A stretch of DNA of 46,736 bases from Treponema sp. (GCA_018385415.1 JAHAZA010000026.1:1-46736); one strand, 5' to 3'; shown: positions 36,265 through 44,898, counted from the stretch's first letter. Translations and numbers: made by a program. The notes: generated by a model from the sequence alone, not told the origin.

Positions 36265-37353
36265 TCAAAACTTTTGTGAAACAACAAGTCTGTTTTTACC
36301 GTTCTGTTTTCCGATTAAAAGATTGCTGTCTGCATCATTGAGAATATCAAATGCAGATGGTAAATGTCTTGAAGAACTCATTCCATAGGTTGCAGATACA
36401 TGAATGATCTGACCATTGTAGATAAATGGTGAAAGAGAAAGTAACTCTCTTATTGTATCAAGCTCAAAAACTGTTTCGGAGCTGAGGCGAGGAAAAATAA
36501 TTACAAATTCTTCACCACCCCAGCGGGCAATTTTAATCTGTGGATCTAGTTTTTTTCTTAATTCCTGTGTGTAGCTTTTAAGAATAAAATCACCGCAGTC
36601 GTGTCCATAAATGTCGTTTATGTTTTTGAAATCATCAATATCAAGAATTGCAATTGCGTAATCAATATTTTCATTCATTTTACGGGATTCGCAGCTGGAA
36701 AAATGAGATACAGCCAGATAGCGGTTCATGAGGCCTGTAAGAATATCATGGCATGTAATATATTCAAGCTTTTTTTGAGCAGCCTCATTTTTCAAGTACA
36801 TCTTTTTTAATGTAAGACCGCTATTGAACGAAATGACTGTCAATTGAATAAAGGTAATGAGTATATTGGAATAAACTTCAGTTTTTGCAAATAAGAGCTG
36901 GGCTGGGTTTAATTCTGAAACTGGAACATGTATTTTGAATTTGAAATAAAAGGTATGAACTATAGTTAAAGAAATCAGAATAAGAGATATTCCAAATAAT
37001 ACTTTGTTTTTCTTGGTGTTTGTATTGAAGAGGTAAGAAACAATAAAAAATGAAATAAGAAGAATTTCATATTTTGGGTCACACTTGGTAAAAACGATGG
37101 AATAGGAAATTCGCAAACATGATTCAAGAATATAGCAAAGGTATAGAATGAAGATATTTCTTTTTTTTAAGATTGTTGTTAATACAGCATAGAATAATGC
37201 AGAACAGAAACCCCATATTATAACTGGTTTGAATAGTATGTCGAAATTAAAAAGTAGAATTACACTTTTAATCAGAAGTAACAGTCCTGTTGTGTAACAG
37301 ATAAATGGAAAAGGATTAGATAAGATGCGCAATGTGGAAAATTTTGTTTTCAT
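36265..37353 (-). CDS. Membrane diguanylate cyclase (second of pair)
   Basis: A 362-residue protein with about six membrane helices (1-180) and a C-terminal GGDEF domain that makes c-di-GMP. The active site reads RWGGEEF near residue 276, and the substrate loop DDFKNINDIYGHDCGD is complete. There is no RxxD inhibitory site five residues before GGEEF (DPQI occurs there), so product inhibition at an I-site is not expected. Start overlaps the stop of its paralogue by 1 nt. No recognised sensory domain; the membrane part may sense a signal directly. Confidence 0.9.
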   Translation of the reverse strand: MKTKFSTLRILSNPFPFICYTTGLLLLIKSVILLFNFDILFKPVIIWGFCSALFYAVLTTILKKRNIFILYLCYILESCLRISYSIVFTKCDPKYEILLISFFIVSYLFNTNTKKNKVLFGISLILISLTIVHTFYFKFKIHVPVSELNPAQLLFAKTEVYSNILITFIQLTVISFNSGLTLKKMYLKNEAAQKKLEYITCHDILTGLMNRYLAVSHFSSCESRKMNENIDYAIAILDIDDFKNINDIYGHDCGDFILKSYTQELRKKLDPQIKIARWGGEEFVIIFPRLSSETVFELDTIRELLSLSPFIYNGQIIHVSATYGMSSSRHLPSAFDILNDADSNLLIGKQNGKNRLVVSQKF

Positions 37354-38429
37354 TATTCTGCGGCTCCTGACACAACACGGTTTTTACCGGTTTGTTTTCC
37401 TTTCATAAGATTTTTATCTGCTTCAATAAGCATCTTTGAAAAATTAAAGGATTTATCTGGATGTGATAAGCCTAATGTGATTGTTAGCTTGATTGCTTTG
37501 TTAAAATATCTGAATGAATAATCCTGTACGCGACTTCTGATTGTCTCAAGAGCTTCCTCTGCGATTTCTGTATTTCCCACAAAGATGATAAGAAATTCCT
37601 CTCCACCCCATCTTGCAAAAATTGTATTTTCTGGAAGGGATCTTAAAATAAGTGATGATAGCAATTTTAATACTGCGTCTCCACAGTCATGACCAAAGCG
37701 GTCATTAATTTTTTTGAAGTCGTCGATGTCGAAAATACATACCGAAAAAAGAATGTTCGTATATTCACTTTTTGTTGTATAGTTTGAAATAATTTCAGAT
37801 GCCCGACGTCTGTTATAAATTTTTGTTAATGCGTCATGGGTCGCAGAATAATTTAGGAAGTTAGTTTTAACTTTTGTTTTTTCTCTGAATCTGAAAAATT
37901 TTGTACGGATTACATAAGCGATATAAATGATTGTTATAATACTTGTTCCGGCAATTACGCTGTAGTGAATCAAATAAAAATCATTTGTAAATGGAGTTAC
38001 ATTTGTTGTGACTTTAAAGTCAAATGTCTGAATTGATAAAATGAGAATTAAAGTCAGGGTTGCAGGAAACAATGTGTATTTAGCAGTTCGCCTTGATATT
38101 ATGGAAATCATGAACAGGTAGGCAAGAAGTGTGAGCGTAAGAATGTACGAGCCTGCATCGCTTCCGTGCAAAATAAGAGTTAAAATCGAATATGCAATTG
38201 TTTCAATATAGCATAATGTAAAAAGGAAGATAGCAGGAATTGCACTTGAAAGGATAATTGCAATTATATAAAGAACGGCTACAGTAATGTGGTAGCAGCT
38301 TAATGTATCAAATTTCTGTGAAAAACACAGTGGTGCCAGAATAATGTGCATAGCACAAATCAAGGAACATAGGACACATGTATCTTTCTTTATGAGTAAA
38401 TATTGTATTTTGCGTATGAAATTTGGCAT
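37353..38429 (-). CDS. Membrane diguanylate cyclase (first of pair)
   Basis: A 358-residue paralogue of the next gene in the operon: about six membrane helices and a GGDEF domain with RWGGEEF near residue 273 and DDFKKINDRFGHDCGD. The residues where an I-site would lie are PENT, so RxxD is absent here too. The pair looks like a tandem duplication that has diverged. A promoter lies right before its start on the minus strand. Confidence 0.9.
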   Translation of the reverse strand: MPNFIRKIQYLLIKKDTCVLCSLICAMHIILAPLCFSQKFDTLSCYHITVAVLYIIAIILSSAIPAIFLFTLCYIETIAYSILTLILHGSDAGSYILTLTLLAYLFMISIISRRTAKYTLFPATLTLILILSIQTFDFKVTTNVTPFTNDFYLIHYSVIAGTSIITIIYIAYVIRTKFFRFREKTKVKTNFLNYSATHDALTKIYNRRRASEIISNYTTKSEYTNILFSVCIFDIDDFKKINDRFGHDCGDAVLKLLSSLILRSLPENTIFARWGGEEFLIIFVGNTEIAEEALETIRSRVQDYSFRYFNKAIKLTITLGLSHPDKSFNFSKMLIEADKNLMKGKQTGKNRVVSGAAE

Positions 38430-38437
38430 TTAATAAT

Positions 38438-38466
38438 ATTATAATTTATATAGAAAAATTCCTCAA
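38438..38466 (-). promoter_or_regulatory. Diguanylate cyclase operon promoter, near-leaderless
   Basis: Minus strand TTGAGG (38466-38461), 17-nt spacer, TATAAT (38443-38438), then 8 nt to ATG 38429. No SD is visible. It is divergent from and about 10 bp from the first zur operator, so Zur could affect it. Confidence 0.5.
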
Positions 38467-38476
38467 TAATAAATAA

Positions 38477-38495
38477 ATTGCAATTAACTTGCAAA
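38477..38495. promoter_or_regulatory. Zur/Fur-type operator 1
   Basis: ATTGCAA (38477-38483), TTAAC spacer, TTGCAAA (38489-38495): a nearly perfect 7-5-7 inverted repeat, one mismatch from the second copy's pattern. Confidence 0.7.
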
Positions 38496-38500
38496 TTCAT

Positions 38501-38519
38501 ATTGCAAATAAATTGCAAT
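38501..38519. promoter_or_regulatory. Zur/Fur-type operator 2
   Basis: ATTGCAA (38501-38507), ATAAA spacer, TTGCAAT (38513-38519): a perfect 7-5-7 inverted repeat, 24 bp centre to centre from operator 1. Its left arm is also the best -35 (TTGCAA 38502-38507) for TATAAT 38524-38529, which implies autorepression. Confidence 0.75.
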
Positions 38520-38523
38520 TTCA

Positions 38524-38529
38524 TATAAT
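38524..38529 (+). promoter_or_regulatory. -10 box of the zur-like gene, predicted leaderless
   Basis: TATAAT with TTGCAA 16 nt upstream inside operator 2. The ATG at 38537 is 7 nt after the hexamer, so the transcript should begin at the start codon. Confidence 0.6.
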
Positions 38530-38536
38530 AAAAAGA

Positions 38537-38956
38537 ATGAGACCATTAGAATATAAAACAAAAGTTGGTGAAGAAATTCTTTCGTTCCTTGAATCAAAAA
38601 AAGATACAGCAGTAAGTGTAATGGATATTTGTGATGAAATGGAACGACGCAATGTAAAATCCAATATAACTACTATATATCGTCAACTTGATAAACTGGT
38701 AACAGCAAAAAAGGTTATCGTTCATTCTGCAAAAGATGGAAAAAAAGGACTTTACCAATATATTGCCGGTGAAGAGGAATGTCTTTCTCATCTTCATATT
38801 CAATGTACAGGTTGTGCAAAAATCATTCATCTTGACTGTGGGGAATCTAAAGAATTTACTGATCATATTTCTCATGAACACGGAATCATTCTTGATTTTT
38901 CAAAAACCGTAATCTATGGTCTTTGTGAAAAATGTGCAAAGAAACAGGCTGTGTGA
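38537..38956 (+). CDS. Fur-family regulator, probably zinc-sensing (Zur)
   Basis: A 139-residue metal-dependent repressor. The DNA-binding half includes SNITTIYRQLDKLVTAKK; the metal half has HLHIQC, the pair CTGC and the C-terminal CEKC of the structural zinc site. I start at ATG 38537, since upstream codons overlap the promoter and operators. znuA follows 7 nt after the stop, which is the main reason for calling it zinc-sensing rather than iron- or peroxide-sensing. Two palindromes over its promoter suggest autoregulation. Confidence 0.88.
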   Translation: MRPLEYKTKVGEEILSFLESKKDTAVSVMDICDEMERRNVKSNITTIYRQLDKLVTAKKVIVHSAKDGKKGLYQYIAGEEECLSHLHIQCTGCAKIIHLDCGESKEFTDHISHEHGIILDFSKTVIYGLCEKCAKKQAV

Positions 38957-38963
38957 GGTTGTT

Positions 38964-39944
38964 GTGAAAATTTTTTCTAAATTATTTTCTGTATGTGCAT
39001 TGCTTACTTTTCTGGGAATTTTTACAGCCTGCAAAGGTGAAGGAAAATCTGAAGCTGCAGGTAAAGGAAAAATCAAAATTGTAGTAACAACATTTCCTGT
39101 GTATGACTGGGTATGTGATATTGTAAAAGACAAAGCAGATGTTGAACTTCTTATTAATTCAGGGGCTGATCTTCACAGCTGGAATCCCTCTGCGAAAGAT
39201 ATTATAAAAGTTACCGGTAAGGATACTGATCTTTTTGTTTACATTGGTGGTGAGTCAGATTTTTGGGTAAGTAAATTAATTCCACAAATGGAAGCGAATG
39301 GAGTTCAATATTTTTCGATTATGAAAAATAATGTAGAACTTCTTGAACCAATGGAAGAACATGATCATAATCATGAAGAAAGCGAAGGTGAGGAATCTGA
39401 AGATTTTAATCCTGATGAATATGATGAACATATTTGGCTTTCATTAAAGCGTGTGCCTCTGTTTATTGAATCCATTGCAGAAAAGATTTCTGAAGTTGAT
39501 GAAGAAAATTCTGATTTTTATTTAATGAATGCAAAACTTATTGCTTCGGAAAAAAATGCTTTATATGAACAGTATTGTTCAGAAATAGAAAAGTGTACTA
39601 ATAAAACAATTGTTCTCGCAGACAGAAATCCATTTGTATATCTATCATGTGATTTGGGACTTGAAATTTATGCAGCTTTTCATGGATGTTCCGCAGATAC
39701 AGAAGCATCATTTGATGTAGTGCTTGAGCTTGTAAAAATTATCGAAGAAAAAAATCTTTCGGCTGTTGCATGCTGTGATATAAAAAACCGTTTGTCTGAA
39801 ACTGTTAATAATGCCGTAAAGTCCCGTGATCTTAATGTTGTTGTTCTTGATTCAATGCAGGGAAAAATTCAGGATAAGCAGACATATGATTCTATCATGA
39901 CAGAAAATCTGAAAAAAATAAAATTAGCTCTTGAATCAGAATAA
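38964..39944 (+). CDS. znuA: Zinc ABC transporter substrate-binding lipoprotein
   Basis: A 326-residue exported metal-binding lipoprotein (lipobox FTAC). It has the family ligands in ADLHSWNPS and EYDEHIWLSL, and a His/Glu/Asp-rich loop EEHDHNHEESEGEESED typical of zinc carriers. The block DRNPFVYLSCDLGL and FHGCSADTEASF matches the clostridial-type branch of the family. GTG 38964 is chosen because GAGG lies 5 nt upstream at the zur stop; the longer frame starts inside zur. No permease or ATPase gene follows, so the rest of the transporter must lie elsewhere. Confidence 0.88.
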   Translation: MKIFSKLFSVCALLTFLGIFTACKGEGKSEAAGKGKIKIVVTTFPVYDWVCDIVKDKADVELLINSGADLHSWNPSAKDIIKVTGKDTDLFVYIGGESDFWVSKLIPQMEANGVQYFSIMKNNVELLEPMEEHDHNHEESEGEESEDFNPDEYDEHIWLSLKRVPLFIESIAEKISEVDEENSDFYLMNAKLIASEKNALYEQYCSEIEKCTNKTIVLADRNPFVYLSCDLGLEIYAAFHGCSADTEASFDVVLELVKIIEEKNLSAVACCDIKNRLSETVNNAVKSRDLNVVVLDSMQGKIQDKQTYDSIMTENLKKIKLALESE

Positions 39945-39967
39945 TTTTTATTATTCGGTATTTTTCA

Positions 39968-39976
39968 TGGTATAAT
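39968..39976 (+). promoter_or_regulatory. Extended -10 promoter of sstT
   Basis: TGGTATAAT (39968-39976) matches the TGnTATAAT extended -10; the -35 is poor. An SD CGGAG lies 9 nt before ATG 40013. Confidence 0.6.
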
Positions 39977-40012
39977 AGAAATGCTAGTTTTTTTATCACG
40001 GAGTATTAGATT

Positions 40013-41221
40013 ATGCCAAAGTTTAAGAAAATTTTTGAAGTTCCATTAGTGCTTAGAATTGCTATAGGTCTTGCACTTGGAATTGTTCTCGGCCTTTTAT
40101 GTCCTAAGGCCACATTTATTGCAGGCCTTGGAAAGCTTTTTATCAGTGCATTAAAAGCTGTTGCACCTATTCTTGTATTCTTTCTTGTTATCAGCTCTCT
40201 CTCAACTGCAGGAAAAAATCTTGGTGCAAGATTTAGAAATGTTGTAGCACTTTATCTTGTTTCTACATTGATTGCAGCAATTGTTGCAGTTGGGGCAAGT
40301 TATCTTTTTCCTGTTAAGGTTGCTCTGGTAAATGCAGCAGAAAATTCTGCGCCAGGATCTTTGTCTGAAGTTTTTGGAACATTGCTTAACAATATGGTAA
40401 TGAATCCAATCAGTGCTTTGATTAATGGGAACTATGTTGGTATTTTGTTCTGGGCAATTCTTGTAGGACTTTCGGTAAGAAAATTTACTGATGATAATAC
40501 AAAAGCTGTTCTTTGTGATATCTCAAATGCCATTTCTATGATTATTTCATGGATTATTCAGGCAGCTCCTTTTGGTATTCTTGGTATTGCATTTGAAACT
40601 GTAAGCCAGAATGGTATCGGTATTTTTACTTCTTATGGAAAATTGATTGCAGTTCTTTTAGGCTGTATGTTCTTTCAGGCTTTGATAATGAATCCGATTA
40701 TTGTTGGAATTTGTCTTAAGAAAAATCCATATCCTTTAGTTTTCAAATGTCTTCGTGAATCAGCAATTACCGCATTCTTTACAAGAAGTTCAGCTGCAAA
40801 TATTCCTATCAATATGGCATTGTGTGAAAAGCTGGAGCTTGATAAAGACTTCTATTCTGTTTCAATTCCACTTGGGGCAACAATCAATATGGATGGGGCT
40901 GCAATTACTATTACAGTAATGTCTCTTGCGGCTGCATATTCAACTGGTATTCAGGTAAATATTGTAATGGCCATGCTTTTAAGCTTTGTTGCTACACTTG
41001 GAGCCTGTGGTGCTTCTGGAGTTGCAGGCGGTTCTTTGCTTTTGATTCCCATGGCATGCTCAATGCTTGGAGTTGCTCCTGATGCTGCCATGCAGATGGT
41101 AAGTATTGGTTTTATTATCGGAATTATTCAGGACTCGGTAGAAACTGCATTGAACTCTTCAAGTGATGTTTTAATTACTGCCACTGCTGATTATATGGAA
41201 AAACGAAAGCAGCAGGAATAA
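40013..41221 (+). CDS. sstT: Serine/threonine:sodium symporter
   Basis: A 402-residue dicarboxylate/amino acid:cation symporter family (SDF) membrane protein. The signature loops AFFTRSSAANIPINM and PLGATINMDGAAITI, plus QDSVETALNSSSDV, match SstT, a sodium-driven serine/threonine importer, better than glutamate or C4-dicarboxylate relatives. Assignment of substrate is by family resemblance. It has its own promoter after znuA, so it is probably not in the zinc operon. Confidence 0.88.
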   Translation: MPKFKKIFEVPLVLRIAIGLALGIVLGLLCPKATFIAGLGKLFISALKAVAPILVFFLVISSLSTAGKNLGARFRNVVALYLVSTLIAAIVAVGASYLFPVKVALVNAAENSAPGSLSEVFGTLLNNMVMNPISALINGNYVGILFWAILVGLSVRKFTDDNTKAVLCDISNAISMIISWIIQAAPFGILGIAFETVSQNGIGIFTSYGKLIAVLLGCMFFQALIMNPIIVGICLKKNPYPLVFKCLRESAITAFFTRSSAANIPINMALCEKLELDKDFYSVSIPLGATINMDGAAITITVMSLAAAYSTGIQVNIVMAMLLSFVATLGACGASGVAGGSLLLIPMACSMLGVAPDAAMQMVSIGFIIGIIQDSVETALNSSSDVLITATADYMEKRKQQE

Positions 41222-41235
41222 ACAGGTGGTCATTA

Positions 41236-41264
41236 TTGTTATAAATAAAATAAATTGTTATAAT
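41236..41264 (+). promoter_or_regulatory. gatB promoter
   Basis: TTGTTA (41236-41241), 17-nt spacer and TATAAT (41259-41264), with TGT just before the hexamer giving an extended -10. An AAGGA SD precedes ATG 41291. Confidence 0.6.
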
Positions 41265-41290
41265 ATTTCACTATATTATAAGGAAAAATT

Positions 41291-42835
41291 ATGGCTATTG
41301 ATAAATACGAAATCGTAATCGGATGTGAAATTCATACTCAGCTTTTGACAAAGACTAAGGCTTTCTGTGCATGTGAAAACCGTTATGGTGGAATGCCTGA
41401 TACCCGCGTTTGTCCTGTATGTCTTGGACTTCCTGGGGCAATGCCACGTGTAAGTAAAGGTTATGTTGAACTTGGTGCAGTTGCCGGACAGGCCTTAAAC
41501 TGTAACATTGCACGTTTTACAAAATTTGACCGCAAGCATTATTTCTATCCTGACCTTGCAAAAGGTTATCAGATTACACAGTACGATATTCCACTTTGTA
41601 CTGACGGCCATGTAGATCTTCCTTTTAAACATTATCCAAAAGATGAACAGCCAGGCGGAGAAAAATGCCGTTCTACAAACTTTAAAGGCGAAGACTGTAT
41701 CGTAGAAACTGACGGTTCAAAATACCGTCGTGTACGCATTGAACGCATTCACCTTGAAGAGGACGTAGGTAAGTCACTCCACATCGAAGGAAAACATTCT
41801 TACATCGACTATAACCGTTGTGGTACACCATTAATCGAAATCGTAACAAAACCTGATATGACTTCTCCAGAAGAAGCAGCTCTCTTTATGCAGACAGTTC
41901 AGGAAATCCTCCGTTACGTAAAAGTAACAAAAGGAAATCTTGAAGAAGGTAACATGCGTTGCGACGCAAACATCAACCTTAATGTCTGGGAAGACGGAAA
42001 ACTTTACCACACACCAATTTCTGAAATCAAAAACTTGAACTCATTCCGTTCAATTAAAGACGCATGTGCTTACGAAGCAAAACGTCAGCTTGATGAATTC
42101 ATTAACGACCGTCAGGAATTTAATCCAGGCTTTAAAGTAACAATGGGTTGGGATGAAGTAAACGGAAAGACAGTTGTTCAGCGTACAAAGAACTCATTTG
42201 TTGACTACCGCTTTGTTGTTGAACCTGACATCAAGCCTTTCAGCGTAAGTGAAGAATTAATCAAGACAGCATTTGATAAAGTTGGTGAACTTCCAGAACA
42301 GAAGAGAAACCGTTACAAAAAAGAATTTGGTCTTTCTGACTTTGACGTTGAAACACTTACTTCTTACCGCGAACTTGCATTGTGGTTTGAAGAAGCTTCT
42401 TCAAAATCAAAAGCTCCAAAACGCGTTGCAAACCTCATTCTTTCTGAGCTTCTTGCAAAACTCAATGAAGAAAAGAAATCAATTACAGATATGGCATTAA
42501 GCCCTGCTCACATTGCAGAACTTGCAGATGCCCTTGAAGAAAAGAAGATTACTTCAAAGCAGGGAAAAGAAGTATTTGCAGAAATGCTTGTTTCAAACAA
42601 AATGCCTTCAGAAATTATAAAAGAAAAAGGCATGGAAGTTGTAAGCGATGCTGGTGCAATTGAAAAAATCGTTGACGAAGTAATTGCTGCAAATCCAAAG
42701 GCTGTTGCTGACTATAAATCTGGAAAGACAAATGTTGTTGGCTGGCTTATGGGGCAGGTAATGAAAGCTTCTCAGGGTAAGGCAAATCCTAGTCAAGCGA
42801 CAAAGCTTGTTCAGGAAAAACTTTCAAGTTTATAA
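41291..42835 (+). CDS. gatB: Asp/Glu-tRNA amidotransferase subunit B
   Basis: The 514-residue subunit that binds tRNA and carries out the amidation steps with GatA and GatC. The N-terminal catalytic cradle includes EIVIGCEIHTQL and the zinc-binding FCACENRYGG with CPVCLG; the HYFYPDLAKGYQIT block and the QFNPG/WDEVNG region are also typical. The helical tail (YqeY-like) ends the protein. It is separated by about 22 kb from gatC-gatA. Confidence 0.97.
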   Translation: MAIDKYEIVIGCEIHTQLLTKTKAFCACENRYGGMPDTRVCPVCLGLPGAMPRVSKGYVELGAVAGQALNCNIARFTKFDRKHYFYPDLAKGYQITQYDIPLCTDGHVDLPFKHYPKDEQPGGEKCRSTNFKGEDCIVETDGSKYRRVRIERIHLEEDVGKSLHIEGKHSYIDYNRCGTPLIEIVTKPDMTSPEEAALFMQTVQEILRYVKVTKGNLEEGNMRCDANINLNVWEDGKLYHTPISEIKNLNSFRSIKDACAYEAKRQLDEFINDRQEFNPGFKVTMGWDEVNGKTVVQRTKNSFVDYRFVVEPDIKPFSVSEELIKTAFDKVGELPEQKRNRYKKEFGLSDFDVETLTSYRELALWFEEASSKSKAPKRVANLILSELLAKLNEEKKSITDMALSPAHIAELADALEEKKITSKQGKEVFAEMLVSNKMPSEIIKEKGMEVVSDAGAIEKIVDEVIAANPKAVADYKSGKTNVVGWLMGQVMKASQGKANPSQATKLVQEKLSSL

Positions 42836-42931
42836 GATAAAGGAATTTCCTTGACCTCCCGATTTTAGGAGAGAATAAACCCGCAATTTGTTTTATTAAT
42901 TTTCGCTGATTTTTGACACAAAGAAATCCTG

Positions 42932-44287
42932 TTAGTTTTTGATTTTATTTTTGAAAGTATAGAACTCTGGATTTTCAAGCTTCGATCTGATTATTTTTAA
43001 ATCGGTATCTGTAGGACGGTAATATTTTTTATCGAGAATTCCATAATCTTTTTTTAGCTGAACAATTCGTAATACTGCATTGTCCAGTCTTGATTTTGAA
43101 AGCTTTCCTGAATTTAGAGCATCTTCAATTTCTGAATACATTTTTTCGATTCTTGCAAGATCACTTTGTTCGATGATTGAAATTGGATTACAGATCATGT
43201 CTGCGCCTGCATTTAGTGCTTCGATTACAGCCTGGCTTTCAGAAAAATTATTTGAGATTGCTTTCATATCCATGGCATCAGTACAGATTATGCCATTGTA
43301 ATGAAGTTTCTCTCTGAGAATGCCTGTAAGAATTTTTTTTGAAAGAGTTGCAGGACGAATGATGGTGCGACCTGTTTTTTTTGCAGTAATTTTTGAGCTA
43401 TCCAGACCTGGGTACTGGATATGAGCTGTCATTATTACAGGAATTCCTTCATCAATGACCATTTTGAAAGGAACCGCTTCAAGTTTCTGCCATTCTGATT
43501 TTGAACGTCTTACTAAAGGAAGTCCAACATGGCTGTCTACATCAGTGTCACCGTGACCTGGAAAATGTTTTGCACAGGAAATCAATTTGTTGTCTTTCAT
43601 TCCTTTGTGAAGCTGGGAAGCAAACTCTCCTGCAGTTTCTGGATTGCTTGAGAAACTTCTGTTTCCGATTACAGGATTTGATGGATTTGAATCTACATCA
43701 CAAACAGGTGCAAAGTTAAGATTGATTCCAAGTGCTTTTAACTGCATTGCAAGGTACTTTCCTTCAGCGTAGGCCAGTTCAGGTTTTTGGGTATTACCGA
43801 TTGTTTTTGCAGGAGGAAAAGTTGCAGTCTGGAAAATTCTGTTTACGCGGCCGCCTTCCTGATCAACGCTTATGATCAAGGGAAGATCTGAATTTGATTT
43901 TGAAAGAAGCTGCATGTCAGAAATCATGAAGGCTGCATTGTTCAGATCAGAAAGATTTTCTGCAAAGAGGATAACGTTTCCGATGTGATAATTTTGAATG
44001 ACTTTTTGTGCAGTTGTGTTTATATGAGTAAGTGGGGCGACTTTTACAATTTTTCCGGATGCATCTTCAAAGTCAGTAAGATTAGTTTTTGGTCCGGAAT
44101 ATTCAGAGGCTTTGCAGTAGCGGAAGTTGACCATAAGTACCTGACCGATTTTCTGTCGGGTGTTCATATTCTTTACAGTCTGAATTACATCAGAATCAAA
44201 ATTTGTTTTTGCAATCTGGCCGGTTGATTTACACGAAAATAAAAGTATCGGAAGAATCAAGGCAATAATATAAAAATGTCGTTTCAT
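42932..44287 (-). CDS. GH3 beta-N-acetylhexosaminidase, NagZ-like lipoprotein
   Basis: A 451-residue exported lipoprotein (lipobox LFSC, Cys19). The glycoside hydrolase family 3 domain has SVDQEGGRVNRIF, the NagZ signature KHFPGHGDTDVDSH (His acid/base loop) and the nucleophile Asp in ICTDAMDMKAI. It probably releases N-acetylglucosamine from muropeptides; a lipid anchor means it acts outside the cytoplasm, unlike E. coli NagZ. CGGA precedes the ATG. It converges with gatB. Confidence 0.93.
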   Translation of the reverse strand: MKRHFYIIALILPILLFSCKSTGQIAKTNFDSDVIQTVKNMNTRQKIGQVLMVNFRYCKASEYSGPKTNLTDFEDASGKIVKVAPLTHINTTAQKVIQNYHIGNVILFAENLSDLNNAAFMISDMQLLSKSNSDLPLIISVDQEGGRVNRIFQTATFPPAKTIGNTQKPELAYAEGKYLAMQLKALGINLNFAPVCDVDSNPSNPVIGNRSFSSNPETAGEFASQLHKGMKDNKLISCAKHFPGHGDTDVDSHVGLPLVRRSKSEWQKLEAVPFKMVIDEGIPVIMTAHIQYPGLDSSKITAKKTGRTIIRPATLSKKILTGILREKLHYNGIICTDAMDMKAISNNFSESQAVIEALNAGADMICNPISIIEQSDLARIEKMYSEIEDALNSGKLSKSRLDNAVLRIVQLKKDYGILDKKYYRPTDTDLKIIRSKLENPEFYTFKNKIKN

Positions 44288-44345
44288 AAAAATTCCGTGT
44301 GAATAAGATAATTATAATCAATATGTGCTATCAAAACCTTTTCTG

Positions 44346-44475
44346 CTAAAAAATGACATTCATAATACTTCCTTTTTTAGTCCAACACCCAACCAGCGTT
44401 ACCATTTCCATTACGAAATTAAATGTTGCAATAGTTTCTTCACTTGGCATTGGAATAAAGCCTCCGTTTACCCAT
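44346..44475 (-). pseudogene. Broken small gene with intact promoter and start
   Basis: On the minus strand an extended -10 TGTTATAAT and a perfect SD AAGGAG (44489-44484) stand 8 nt before ATG 44475, but that frame stops after 11 codons. The other frame reads on with VNGGFIPMPSEETIATFNFV and ends at 44346. One lost or gained base near codon 2-4 would join them. The family is not recognised. The alternative is a real leader peptide of 11 codons. Confidence 0.5.
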
Positions 44476-44582
44476 AGTTATATCTCCTTTTAAGTGTATT
44501 ATAACATGAAAATGTGTAACATATATGATATAGGTATGAAAAATATTTTTTTTAGAGGGATGAATAAAATAGGAGTGCTAAC
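44476..44582. other. Spacer between small ORFs
   Basis: AT-rich stretch holding the promoter and SD of the broken gene on the minus strand. Nothing else was recognised. Confidence 0.5.
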
Positions 44583-44762
44583 TTAGTATTCAACTTTCAA
44601 AGATTCCACTCTGTAGGTTTCTTTGAATTTTTTTTCATCAGCGGCAGAACGTATGAGCATTACTTCGCTAAAGTGGCCGTTGGTTTTGTTTTTAAAGCCA
44701 GCGACTTTTTCTCCGGTGCAGATTGAAGAGCGGATTACGGCATACTGATGCTGTTTTAGCAT
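44583..44762 (-). CDS. Small hypothetical ORF (59 residues)
   Basis: A 59-codon frame, ATG 44762 to TAA, starting MLKQHQYAVIRSSICTGEKV and ending in ESLKVEY. It is compact, with a plausible amino acid mix (charged residues throughout, no low complexity) and an in-frame TGA stop shortly before the ATG. No SD is present, so it may be a truncated 3' end of something larger. It lies between the broken gene and the ATPase promoter. No family recognised. Confidence 0.45.
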   Translation of the reverse strand: MLKQHQYAVIRSSICTGEKVAGFKNKTNGHFSEVMLIRSAADEKKFKETYRVESLKVEY

Positions 44763-44852
44763 GAAATAAGGATAAAGTCAGTGTTCTGTTGAACAATCGC
44801 TGCTATAATACAGAAAAGGAAAAGAAAGTAGAAGTGAAAAACTGCATTTTTT

Positions 44853-44890
44853 ATTCCGCAAAAATGAAAAATAATTAAAATTGCGGAATA
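44853..44890. repeat. Inverted repeat 1 upstream of the ATPase
   Basis: TATTCCGCAA (44853-44862) and TTGCGGAATA (44881-44890), perfect 10-bp arms with an 18-bp A-rich spacer. The core ATTCCGC/GCGGAAT is shared with the second repeat. Confidence 0.9.
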
Positions 44891-44898
44891 GAATTTAA

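Noticed and set aside
38489..38536. Longer frame for the zur-like gene
   Set aside because: These codons overlap the operator, the -35 and the -10 boxes, and Fur proteins do not have such an extension.
38916..38963. Longer frame for znuA starting inside zur
   Set aside because: The GTG at 38964 has an SD and begins a proper signal peptide.
42836..42931. AAGGAATTTCCTT palindrome after gatB as a terminator
   Set aside because: The loop would be one base and there is no following T-run; no reliable hairpin is present.
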